Shown here in pieces: positions 1 to 7,390 of a DNA stretch of 10,073 nt (positions are counted from its first letter, which is position 1; each line of letters begins with the position of its first letter). The DNA is from Acidobacteriota bacterium (lineage in GTDB: Bacteria; Acidobacteriota; Terriglobia; Terriglobales; Acidobacteriaceae), in contig JAJZIF010000092.1 in NCBI GenBank assembly GCA_021810735.1, forward strand, positions 1 to 10,073, read 5' to 3'. Both the position numbers and the translations under genes were made by a program. Under the pieces are notes generated by a model. That model had not been told where the DNA came from and searched no databases. It was given only the letters and a program-made list of their open reading frames with translations.

Positions 1-93
1 TTTATGGGGCATAAAAATCACAAAAAAAGTGCTCTGCAAAGCAAAAAGTGGCGTTTTTTTGCTGATTACGCCACTTTTGCAGAAACTGTCACA
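1..93. mobile_element. Putative end of an insertion sequence (possibly IS21-like) interrupting the methylase gene
   Basis: The DUF1156 methylase reading frame stops abruptly where, on the minus strand, the sequence changes to TGTGACAGTTTCTGCAAAAG. The change coincides with a switch from GC-rich coding sequence to A/T-rich sequence with subterminal inverted repeats. Starting with TGT (ending ACA on the plus strand at 91-93) and carrying repeated copies of a terminal motif near the end is typical of IS21-family ends; that family assignment is from memory and tentative. No transposase reading frame is visible in these 93 bases, the other end is outside the window, and a target duplication cannot be checked. 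A rearrangement junction is the main alternative. Confidence 0.45.
33..83. repeat. Subterminal inverted repeat in the putative IS end
   Basis: GCAAAAAGTGGCGT at 41-54 pairs with ACGCCACTTTTGC at 68-80, differing by one T. Outside it, TCTGCAAA at 33-40 pairs with TTTGCAGA at 76-83. The pairing is seen directly. It could be transposase-binding repeats at an IS end, or a stem-loop terminator, since a run of seven T (54-60) lies in the loop. Confidence 0.6.
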
Positions 94-589
94 GGCCCGG
101 CGGGGCGTGTTCGATGAGAAATTGGTTGACATTTTCCGACTTGGCCAAACGGCAAACATAATTCCAGGATTTTTCACGGCAAATGGTCTGGTGTCTGGAC
201 CATTCCTTGGTGTCGTATATTTTGCGCGAGGCGATGCAAGCGGCAATTTCGGCACGGGCTTGATTGAGCACTTTTTCGTTATTGGAATTTTCCCATCTGA
301 CCAGTTCCTCGATCAGGCTGAAAAGCTCGGCGCGGCGCACACCGGCGCGGTCTTCATCGACTGTTCCATCAGCTTTACGAAACGACGGATCAGAATCCGG
401 ATCATCCACCAGCGAAGCAAACAGCACCGCCCGGCAAGCCGCCAACGGCCGCCGCGCCCACCAAAGATGCAGTGTGGACGGATGCCCATGCCGGATGGAT
501 TTTTCGCGCGCCGATTCGCGATTGATCGCCTCCAGCGGCAAGGCGACTTCGATGAGCTTTTTGCGGTAGGCGGTCACTGGCGACTCCAT
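89..589 (-). pseudogene. DUF1156 adenine-specific DNA methylase, N-terminal fragment (interrupted)
   Basis: The 166-residue product begins [20 protein letters not shown] and contains the DUF1156 signature [20 protein letters not shown] followed by [19 protein letters not shown] (about residues 20-58). Members of this family (COG1743, putative N6-adenine methylases) are usually near 900-1000 residues. This copy ends at HAPPGL, just where the family continues into the SAM-binding motif DPFxGGG, and the TGA stop comes from the adjoining IS-like sequence. The fragment therefore has no cofactor or catalytic motif (no DPF, no NPPY) and should be inactive. Intact relatives modify host DNA in DISARM-like defence operons. 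The ATG at 589 lacks an obvious Shine-Dalgarno sequence and is chosen because it matches the family's start. It is the last gene of the operon visible here; the remainder may lie beyond the IS. Confidence 0.88.
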
Positions 590-608
590 AGTATTTTATT
601 CAGCCATT

Positions 609-652
609 GGAATTGCGCCGGAATTGCACCGGCGCAATTCCGGCGCAATTCC
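609..652. repeat. Four-unit 11-bp inverted/tandem repeat in the ATPase-methylase gap
   Basis: Four consecutive 11-base units fill this stretch: GGAATTGCGCC (609-619), GGAATTGCACC (620-630, one mismatch), then GGCGCAATTCC twice (631-641 and 642-652). Together they make a perfect 19-base inverted repeat (609-627 with 634-652) around a 6-base loop. It sits in the only long gap of the operon, 20 bases upstream of the methylase start. It could act as an attenuator, an mRNA-stabilising hairpin, a protein-binding site or a small dispersed repeat; no U-tract follows, so a simple terminator is less likely. Confidence 0.8.
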
Positions 653-695
653 GATCCTGCATAAGTTACGCTATTAGCATTAGTTAGAGCGTCCA

Positions 696-2345
696 TTATG
701 ATTGCACCTTCTCCGTCGGAAATATCGGGCTGGCATACCAGCGAGTCCCTTTGGTGCGTCCCTCATTGCGAACCCGGCCTTCGGCTTTCAATTCCTTGAG
801 CAATTTTTGGATTTGGCTACGCGAGAGCGCGGGCAGAACCTGCTGGAGCTCGTCGAACCGCGCACCATCCGGATGGTTGCCCTGAATATGCTTCAAAAGC
901 AGTTCCTTGTTCGTTCCCCGATCCAGACCGCGCTTGCGAGTGTAGACGCCTCGTTTACCAGTAAGGCGGTAGAACTGGCGCGGAAGCAGGTATCGCGTCC
1001 CTCGGCCTCGACCGAGTGATTCAATTGTGCCTTGATCCAGCAATTGGTGCAGTCGGGTCTGAAGTTCAGGTGGCACCGGTTGTTCGCGGTGCACCAAATC
1101 GAGGACGAGAAGATCCTCGGTAGCAAAAGACCGCACCCGCTCTTCGCCTACTCTTTCCAAAAATCTGAGGAATGCCGGGTCTTGAATCTCGCCGTGCAGC
1201 GTTAAGGCTACCTGGTAATCGTCGGTGTGCGTAAAATCCGGCAGGGGTTTGCTCTGCTTGATGCTTTCCTCGAACATCCGGTTGGCTCCCTGGCCGGATC
1301 GCTCCACCAAATCGCATTTCTCAAACACCTCGGCAATGCGGCGGTTGCGCGGCGACTGGCGGTAGAGGATGTTTTGCGGGGTAATCCCCGCCGGAAAGCC
1401 ACCCGGACTGACTATTTCGATGCGACGCTGGTATTGGCGGATGAAAACTGAGCCGCTCAAACGGTAATCGCGGTGGCTCACGGCGTTAAGAATAGCCTCT
1501 CGCACAGAGCCTTCGGCGAACGTGGGGACGTCCATCATGAACAGGCCATCTTGAAAATGCTGCACATCATTGCGCAGATTGATTGTTTCCCACAGGTTCT
1601 CATAAAAAAGCAGAAACCCCTCACGGAACGCCAAGCGTTGGCTGGCTGGGCCCGCGGCTTCGGAGGAGCGGTACTCGAAGATCACTTCGGCCTGCGGCAA
1701 AAATCGCCCCAGAGATGCCCCCTTGCCCATCAACGCCAAGGCCGCGTAAGTGATGCCGCGGTGATCAATCAGTTCGGCATCGGCCAAAAACTGGTCGGCG
1801 GGTAACCGGGACAAGGCTTCATTCTTCGACCGCCTGATCCAGCGTTTGCGGAACACTTCTATGGCGTCCGGATTAAGGTCGGTGAGTGTGGCTTTGGGGC
1901 AAATTTCGGCGGAGAAATCGGGGCCAGCCTCATCAAAGATGCGCTGCAGCATGTCGGGCGTCATTGGCGCCAGGTCTTCACCGGCGCGCATCCAGTAGGC
2001 TCCTTCAACGGCGATCGGCATGCCGATAGGTCGGGATGGAGCGGTAAACACCAATACACGGCCGTTCGAATGTATGATTTCGTCAGCCTCAATCCGCAGG
2101 CGGAGCTTTTCAATCAGCCCAGCCTTGGTTCGCTCCAAGTCGGTAAACGCCCGGCTACCCACCACTTGGCGAGGGCGCGTGTCGGTGACGCCCAGAACCA
2201 TAGCCCCACCTCCTTCGTTGGCCAGAGCGGCGCAGTATTTTACGAGCTTCTCAAAATGAAAATTGTTTTTGGCCTCCTTGAATTCCAGGTGCTCGTTCTC
2301 ACCGGCATTCAACCATTCCTGAAGTTGCTGGTTCGATACAGTCAT
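696..2345 (-). CDS. AlbA_2 (Schlafen AAA_4) / HATPase_c_4 divergent ATPase with C-terminal winged helix
   Basis: The 549-residue product has an N-terminal AlbA_2/Schlafen-type domain (about 15-130; ENEHLEFKEAK at 16-26 and NEGGGAMVLGV at 43-53). A GHKL-like HATPase_c_4 region lies at about 278-380, with the N-box-like REAILNAVSHRDY (282-294) and the glycine-rich VERSGQGANRMFE (347-359). A lysine/arginine-rich winged-helix-like tail occupies about 480-537. Such proteins are often misannotated as RecG-like helicases; they lack RecA-type motor motifs and are usually treated as ATP-binding regulators or nucleic-acid-binding proteins, with the biochemical role unclear. The start codon overlaps the helicase stop (ATGA at 2342-2345), indicating translational coupling and a shared task. 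This gene takes the position between helicase and methylase; I do not recall it as a standard DISARM component, so its role here is inferred only from context. Confidence 0.88.
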   Translation of the reverse strand: MTVSNQQLQEWLNAGENEHLEFKEAKNNFHFEKLVKYCAALANEGGGAMVLGVTDTRPRQVVGSRAFTDLERTKAGLIEKLRLRIEADEIIHSNGRVLVFTAPSRPIGMPIAVEGAYWMRAGEDLAPMTPDMLQRIFDEAGPDFSAEICPKATLTDLNPDAIEVFRKRWIRRSKNEALSRLPADQFLADAELIDHRGITYAALALMGKGASLGRFLPQAEVIFEYRSSEAAGPASQRLAFREGFLLFYENLWETINLRNDVQHFQDGLFMMDVPTFAEGSVREAILNAVSHRDYRLSGSVFIRQYQRRIEIVSPGGFPAGITPQNILYRQSPRNRRIAEVFEKCDLVERSGQGANRMFEESIKQSKPLPDFTHTDDYQVALTLHGEIQDPAFLRFLERVGEERVRSFATEDLLVLDLVHREQPVPPELQTRLHQLLDQGTIESLGRGRGTRYLLPRQFYRLTGKRGVYTRKRGLDRGTNKELLLKHIQGNHPDGARFDELQQVLPALSRSQIQKLLKELKAEGRVRNEGRTKGTRWYASPIFPTEKVQS

Positions 2346-5300
2346 GCCGGCTCCTTCGCCTGGGCCAGCAGTGCGGCCAAGTCGTAATTGACGCTTGTGG
2401 CTTTGAAATCCGGCTCTTTCTCAAACGGTTTGCGGACATATCGCACGTCGGTCTTGTCTTCATCAATCAGGGCGATGGCGAGAATGAATTCGTCGGGCTT
2501 GTTGAGGCCGGTGAGAATTTCGTTCTTGGTGAGAGTGACGGTCTTGGCGCCGTTCACGCGACCCTTGGCTTCCAGGAACCGCAGCAGGCCGGTTCCTGGT
2601 ATGGCCGATTCGATGTCGTAACCAAGGTTCTGCGCGCTTACGTCCTTTGGGACAAATCCAAGTCGGCGCTCCGTGGCCATGATTGCGTCCATGGCGAGCC
2701 GCTCTGAATGCTCGGTTTCGATAGACTGCGGGGGTCGGCCATCTTGGCCGACCTCTGTCGGGCTGGAAGCCCAACCCCCAAGTTTCCTTAGCAGCCCTGC
2801 GGGCACGATCATCGCGCCGCCGAGTACCACCGGCGGAAGCGGAGCAAGCTTGCGCTGCTGTTCCAACTCGGTGAGGCGTTTGCGCATCCGGGCCTCCAAC
2901 TCGTTGGCACGCTGTCGGGCAAGGCCGGAATTCAGCCGGGCGTTGACCTTGCCGGCACGTTCCTGATCCGCCAGTTGTGTAGCTCGGTGATCCCAATAGT
3001 TAATCTCTTTGGTGAGTCGGTCCTGAACAGCGGCCTTGGTTTTGTCCAGCAGTTCTTCCTTCCGGCGGCGCAATTCGTCAAGATGCTGCGGCACCAGGTG
3101 AATCGCGGCGTGTTCCATCGCCTTGGATTCAAGATCGCCGCGAATCCACTCAGGCATCGTCATGTCCTGGAGGGTCTTCACTTCGTCCGCCGTCGGCGGG
3201 CGATAGTCGAGGTACGGGGCAGGCCCGGCGTTCAGAGCGTTTCCTTCCCCGTCAATCTCAACAAACTGCATCCGCTTCGACACGACGCGCCGGTTGCCGG
3301 CGCGGTCGGTGCGGGCGTCCTGAATGGCGTGCTCCAGGTAGAGCAAGGCCCGCGACTGTTGGCCGTCGTCGGTGTCATCGATGAGGATCGCGCCGCGTTT
3401 GAGCAGATCGCGGTAACGCTCGATGATCAGGTCGAGCGTTGCATCCAATAAAGGGTGGCCCGGGCACACAAACGCGGCGAGCGGTTTGCCGGGAATGCTG
3501 ATAAGGTCCTTCTCGAACGTGATGCGTTCATAGCGCGGCAATACGGAATCACCGCGTCCGATCTGGCGATCACGGTTACGGATGAGAGCGGGGACATGTT
3601 TGATCTCGTACCGCTTTGTTTCCCGTTCGTGAATTGTCCCGCCAAGCAGCGTAAACGCCTCGATAAAGAATGAGGCGATGAAATGCGGCTGCAAACGCCG
3701 CGCCTCGGCCCGCTGCATATCTTGGCGAATTTGCCGGACCTTGGTTACATCCATGGCGTCGTGCGCCAGGGCGCGGCTTTCAATAAGTTCACGCAGGCGC
3801 TGCCGGTCCAAAGCCTTTTCGACAACTTGGAATAAACGTGCTTTCACCACTGGCTGGTCGCCGTAGCGTATCGCTTCAAGCAGAAGCTCGCGAAGCGGTC
3901 GGTCCTCAAAGGTCAACTGCCCCAGTACGTCAAAGACCTGCCCGCCAAGCGCGTCACGCTCTTCAGCGATCTTTTCCAATAGCCGAAAATAGACCTCGCC
4001 CTCCCGTGTGTCCTTGGCGACGAGGTTCCACAGGTGACAAACTTCGGTCTGCCCGATGCGGTGAATGCGGCCGAAACGTTGCTCAAGCCGATTGGGGTTC
4101 CACGGCAGGTCGTAATTGACCATCAGGTGCGCCCGTTGCAGGTTGATGCCTTCGCCGGCGGCGTCGGTCGCAACCAGGATTTCGACCTCTTTATCCTGGG
4201 TAAAGGATTCCTGGGCTTTGCGTCGATCCTCGCGCCCAATACCGCCATGAATAACGACAACAGCCTCCGGTCGGCCCAGTAGTGCTCTGATCTTTTCCGA
4301 CAGGTAATTCAGCGTGTCGCGGTGCTCAGTGAAGATGACGAGCTTGCGGCGATGACCGTGGGCGTCGAACATTTCGGAATTATCCTGAAGAATCCGCGAG
4401 AGCTCATCCCATTTGCGGTCGGTGCCGGACTGACGCACGCGAAGCGCTGTGCGCTCTAAATCCTGTAACAAGGCGATCTCGGTCCGCAGTTCCGCGATGG
4501 TCCGGGCGGCGGAGGCCTGGTCAACGACACGCTCCTCGGTTTCCTCGATCTCGCGGTCGGGAGCATCATCAAGGTCCGCAAGGTCGTCGTTGGTCATTGC
4601 GGGCAGCTCCGCCGTCATGTCGATTTGAGCGCCGCGTTTGAGAAGCTCTTCTTCGCGCAGGCGTTTTTCAAGGCGCTCGCGGCGGCGGCGCAGAGATTGA
4701 AGGATCGCCTCCGGAGACGATGCCAGCCGGCGCTGAAGGATTGTCAAAGCAAAGCCGACGGTTCCCTTGCGGCCCTCGTTTTCCAGCGCCTCGGCCCGAT
4801 TGAATTCCTCCCGGACATAATCGGTAACCAGCTTGTAAAGCTCGGCTTCCGCATCGGATAGCGAATAATTCACCGTGTACGCCCGCCGCTCCGGGAACAG
4901 GGGTGTTCCGTCGAATTTAAGCAATTGTTCTTTGACCAGACGGCGCATCATGTCCGCGGTATCAGTGACGTGAACGCCGTCGCGGAATTTCCCCTCGAAC
5001 CGGTCGCCGTCGAGCAAGGCCATGAACAACTGGAAGTCGGCTTCCTTCCCGTTGTGCGGCGTGGCGGTCAAAAGCAGGAAATGCCGCGTAAGTGCGGAGA
5101 GTAATTGGCCGAGCCGGTAACGTTTGGTGTATTTGATTTCGTTGCCATCGTACGTGGCACTGAGCTTATGCGCTTCATCACAGACGATCAGGTCCCAATC
5201 CGTCTGTTGCAGCTTGGCCTGGGTATCTTCATCGCGGCTGAGCTTGTCCAGCCGGCAGATGGCCAGCGGAGTTTCGCTAAACCAATTCCCGGTGCGGGCT

Positions 5301-5866
5301 GATTGAAGCCCATCGTTGGTCATGATCTCGAACGGCAGTTGGAAACGGCGGTCGAGTTCATCCTGCCATTGCTCTACGAGATTGCCGGGGCAGACGATCA
5401 AGCAGCGCTGTAAGTCGCCGCGGGCGTGGAGTTCCTTAATCAACAGGCCCGTCATAATCGTCTTGCCGGCGCCCGGGTCATCCGCCAGAAGAAAACGCAG
5501 CGGTTGGCGGGAAAGCATCTCGCTGTAAACCGCCGTGATCTGGTGGGGCAATGGCTCGACAAGTGATGTATGAACAGCCAACAACGGGTCAAATAGATAC
5601 GCCAGCCGGATACGGTTGGCTTCGGAGAGCAAACGGAACAGCGCACTGTCGCCGTCAAAACTCCATGGTCGGCCGGCTTCGACGATATCAAGCGTCGGCT
5701 CGCGGTCGCGATACAGCAATTCGCCGCCGAGCCGCCCGCCGGCGTCTTTGTAGGTCACCTCAATGGCGACGGCGCCGATCCAGCGCACGTCGCTGATCGT
5801 GACAATGCCATCCGGCAGAATGCCTTTGACTGCCGCACCACGGGTGATTTGTTCAAGTGTCGCCAT
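2342..5866 (-). CDS. SNF2-family DEAD/DEAH helicase with C-terminal DUF3883 (NOV_C) domain, DrmD-like
   Basis: The 1174-residue protein begins MATLEQITRGAAVKGILPDG. Motor motifs in order: Walker A DDPGAGKT (129-136), DEAH (230-233), TATPHNGKE (267-275), motif V ATDAAGEGINLQ (566-577) and motif VI QRFGRIHRIGQ (596-606). A charged, probably coiled-coil insertion follows roughly residue 380. The C-terminal DUF3883 domain (about 1060-1150) contains GYDIES and FLEAKG, with D1084, E1099 and K1101 resembling a PD-(D/E)XK core. The architecture matches helicases paired with DUF1156 methylases in DISARM-related phage defence, where the motor is thought to act on invading DNA. The ATG at 5866 is chosen because it matches the family's N-terminus; a TTG at 5932 would add 22 residues running back into the TIR gene. 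It lies 31 bases after the TIR stop and overlaps the ATPase start by 4. A REP-like palindrome is embedded in frame before DUF3883. Confidence 0.93.
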   Translation of the reverse strand: MATLEQITRGAAVKGILPDGIVTISDVRWIGAVAIEVTYKDAGGRLGGELLYRDREPTLDIVEAGRPWSFDGDSALFRLLSEANRIRLAYLFDPLLAVHTSLVEPLPHQITAVYSEMLSRQPLRFLLADDPGAGKTIMTGLLIKELHARGDLQRCLIVCPGNLVEQWQDELDRRFQLPFEIMTNDGLQSARTGNWFSETPLAICRLDKLSRDEDTQAKLQQTDWDLIVCDEAHKLSATYDGNEIKYTKRYRLGQLLSALTRHFLLLTATPHNGKEADFQLFMALLDGDRFEGKFRDGVHVTDTADMMRRLVKEQLLKFDGTPLFPERRAYTVNYSLSDAEAELYKLVTDYVREEFNRAEALENEGRKGTVGFALTILQRRLASSPEAILQSLRRRRERLEKRLREEELLKRGAQIDMTAELPAMTNDDLADLDDAPDREIEETEERVVDQASAARTIAELRTEIALLQDLERTALRVRQSGTDRKWDELSRILQDNSEMFDAHGHRRKLVIFTEHRDTLNYLSEKIRALLGRPEAVVVIHGGIGREDRRKAQESFTQDKEVEILVATDAAGEGINLQRAHLMVNYDLPWNPNRLEQRFGRIHRIGQTEVCHLWNLVAKDTREGEVYFRLLEKIAEERDALGGQVFDVLGQLTFEDRPLRELLLEAIRYGDQPVVKARLFQVVEKALDRQRLRELIESRALAHDAMDVTKVRQIRQDMQRAEARRLQPHFIASFFIEAFTLLGGTIHERETKRYEIKHVPALIRNRDRQIGRGDSVLPRYERITFEKDLISIPGKPLAAFVCPGHPLLDATLDLIIERYRDLLKRGAILIDDTDDGQQSRALLYLEHAIQDARTDRAGNRRVVSKRMQFVEIDGEGNALNAGPAPYLDYRPPTADEVKTLQDMTMPEWIRGDLESKAMEHAAIHLVPQHLDELRRRKEELLDKTKAAVQDRLTKEINYWDHRATQLADQERAGKVNARLNSGLARQRANELEARMRKRLTELEQQRKLAPLPPVVLGGAMIVPAGLLRKLGGWASSPTEVGQDGRPPQSIETEHSERLAMDAIMATERRLGFVPKDVSAQNLGYDIESAIPGTGLLRFLEAKGRVNGAKTVTLTKNEILTGLNKPDEFILAIALIDEDKTDVRYVRKPFEKEPDFKATSVNYDLAALLAQAKEPA
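2730..2779. repeat. REP/BIME-like double palindrome embedded in frame in the helicase gene
   Basis: GGTCGGCCA (2733-2741) pairs perfectly with TGGCCGACC (2745-2753). A second hairpin is GTCGGGCT (2757-2764) with AGCCCAAC (2768-2775), which pairs with one G-U wobble. Outer GGGGG (2730-2734) and CCCCC (2775-2779) could close the whole element. Read in the helicase frame it gives the linker LGGWASSPTEVGQDGRPPQS, a sequence type I associate with translated interspersed palindromic repeats rather than conserved protein. It falls between the conserved PAGLLRKL and ERLAMDAIM segments, so the gene appears to have tolerated an in-frame insertion in a linker. Confidence 0.7.
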
Positions 5867-5897
5867 TGATTCAATTCCGTAAACCGCCGAGTCATCA

Positions 5898-6362
5898 TTA
5901 TTTCGCAAATATTGCGATTGCAGCCAGCCCAACCAAGCCTACGGCTACAATTACTTCAAGCTTTTGTTTTTCAAGTACCAATTGCTGAACAAAGGTTTCC
6001 ACGCGCGTATGTATGTGGCGGGCATCTTGTCCTCGTAAGTCGAGGGCCTGGTATTCGCGGAGCCAACCAGAAAGCTGCGCGGGATCCATGTCCCATAACA
6101 CCGGTATAACTTTTTTGCCATTGAGGGCCGCTGCTCCTGATTCCTGGTTCACCATGGCGGAGTGTATAGCCTTGTGACTTGCGAGAACGAGAACCGTGCG
6201 TGCCGTCTTAAGTTCTTCGCGAATTTTTTGTGACCACGGAGCGCCGGGGGCCAAGCTGACGGTATCGAGAAAGACACTCAACCCTGCTGCGGCCAAACGG
6301 TGGTAAAACGCTTGTGCGACGTTGGCATCCTCGCGTGCGTAGCTGATGAAAATATCTGCCAT
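5898..6362 (-). CDS. TIR-domain protein with C-terminal transmembrane tail
   Basis: The 154-residue product starts MADIFISYARED, the classical first strand and box 1 of a bacterial TIR (TIR_2) domain, which spans about residues 1-125. Further landmarks are FLDTVSLAPGAPW (31-43) and VLVLASHKAIHSAMVNQE (57-74). Glu74 sits where the NAD-hydrolase glutamate lies in active TIRs. After a helical segment (VETFVQQLVLEKQKLE, 121-136) comes a single hydrophobic stretch, VIVAVGLVGLAAIAIFAK (137-154), predicting a tail-anchored membrane protein. Bacterial defence TIRs consume NAD or make cyclic-ADPR signals; which applies here cannot be told. The ATG at 6362 has a strong AGGAG nine bases upstream (in TAAAGGAG, overlapping the peptidase stop), so the in-frame upstream start at 6452 is rejected. 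The gene follows the ImmA/IrrE gene by 14 bases and precedes the helicase by 31, placing a candidate abortive effector inside the operon. Confidence 0.9.
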   Translation of the reverse strand: MADIFISYAREDANVAQAFYHRLAAAGLSVFLDTVSLAPGAPWSQKIREELKTARTVLVLASHKAIHSAMVNQESGAAALNGKKVIPVLWDMDPAQLSGWLREYQALDLRGQDARHIHTRVETFVQQLVLEKQKLEVIVAVGLVGLAAIAIFAK

Positions 6363-6376
6363 TTTAGGTAGCTCCT

Positions 6377-7390
6377 TTACACCTTTCCCCATAGCGATGG
6401 TGTACCAGCGTCCGATCTGCGATGCCGCGGCTTTTGAACTGACTTTGGCCAAAGAATTGCGGCAACGGAGGTCTCACCATTAGCGCCAGTTTCTTCCTCT
6501 GCTGTCCACAACGGAATTGTCCACACCCGGTAGATGCCTGCGGCTTGACCTAAATCGAGAAAACACTCGTCTTCGGCTGGTGAGGCTGTTGATGCGGCGT
6601 GGTAGATCGGGCCGTCGTTTTCAACCGATTTATCTTTCGGAAGAAAATGGCCATCTGCTTTGAATGCCTCGCTTATGATGGCGTACTCGATTCTCAAGCG
6701 AAGGGCATCACATACTTCCTGCTCTGGCGTTACGCCAAAGAAATTGCCTTGATCCTTTCGCCCGATCCTCGATTCTTGGGTGGGTTTAAGCTTCCAGGCA
6801 AAAAAGACCGCTGCGACTGATGTGGGTGATTTTTCGGCGTATCGACGCATCACTGCTTCCCGGGAGGCTTGGTACGTCGCCGCAAGGCGTAGTAATCCAT
6901 TGGCATCGGTGACCGCAGCAGCGTTTTTCGAAAACCACGGTTCCGGAAATATCAGTTCGGCGGCACCGATATCACACAGCATTTCAATGTATTCGTCCGG
7001 ATTCGTGCGATCTCGATATCTGGCGTCAGTGCGACACCAAGGCTTGGTGGTGTAGTCAGGAAAAAATGTGTGGCTGATTTCATGCGCCACACTAAAACGC
7101 TGCCGGGTTTCGGGGCGGTCAGGGTTGACACGCATTGTCAAGCCACCGGTGCTATTGGGCACGAGTTCTGCATCCGGACTGTGAAGAGGCATTTCACTGC
7201 TGCGATGGATGCCGCGGAGACTGGCCAGGGCATCCATATTGAGTGGCATGGTCGGTTCGCCAAACGATGAGACGTAGGTCTGGATAAGCTCGCGCGCCTT
7301 CTGGCGGATCGCAGCGGGTGGGTCAGTGGCTCCCGTTGCACGAAGCAATTCCTTGATGAGGTCCCCGGTTGAACGGCTTGATTGGATCAA
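6377..7390 (-). CDS. ImmA/IrrE-family (DUF955) zinc metallopeptidase
   Basis: The 337-residue product has the zincin motif FSVAHEISHTFFP with HEISH at residues 103-107. A downstream EMLCDIGAAELIFPE supplies the likely third zinc ligand, Glu136. The segment PLNMDALASLRGI (49-61) matches the usual domain entry of the family. About 150 residues after the peptidase domain (roughly 190-337) are not recognised and could be a sensing or partner-binding region. In known Xre-ImmA pairs, such as ImmR/ImmA of ICEBs1, the protease inactivates the repressor when a signal arrives; the same role is inferred here. The chosen start is TTG at 7390, because GGGAGG lies eight bases upstream and TTGA overlaps the regulator's stop, the usual sign of coupling. 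A TTG at 7441 would give 354 residues but directly follows a stop codon and has a poor ribosome site. Confidence 0.88.
   Translation of the reverse strand: MIQSSRSTGDLIKELLRATGATDPPAAIRQKARELIQTYVSSFGEPTMPLNMDALASLRGIHRSSEMPLHSPDAELVPNSTGGLTMRVNPDRPETRQRFSVAHEISHTFFPDYTTKPWCRTDARYRDRTNPDEYIEMLCDIGAAELIFPEPWFSKNAAAVTDANGLLRLAATYQASREAVMRRYAEKSPTSVAAVFFAWKLKPTQESRIGRKDQGNFFGVTPEQEVCDALRLRIEYAIISEAFKADGHFLPKDKSVENDGPIYHAASTASPAEDECFLDLGQAAGIYRVWTIPLWTAEEETGANGETSVAAILWPKSVQKPRHRRSDAGTPSLWGKV

Noticed and set aside
29..664. A 211-codon plus-strand open frame
   Set aside because: It is antisense to the DUF1156 fragment and crosses the inverted repeat; its product shows no domain and looks like a shadow of GC-rich coding sequence.
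2463..2996. A 177-codon minus-strand frame inside the helicase gene
   Set aside because: It overlaps the conserved helicase C-terminus in another frame; its composition (R, G, P rich) is typical of a shadow frame.
2342..5932. Helicase start at TTG 5932
   Set aside because: The extra 22 residues do not resemble the family's N-terminus and overlap the TIR coding end; ATG 5866 matches the family.
5898..6452. Longer TIR protein starting at 6452
   Set aside because: The 30 extra residues overlap the end of the peptidase gene and have no TIR homology, whereas ATG 6362 has a strong ribosome site and the canonical MADIFISYARED start.
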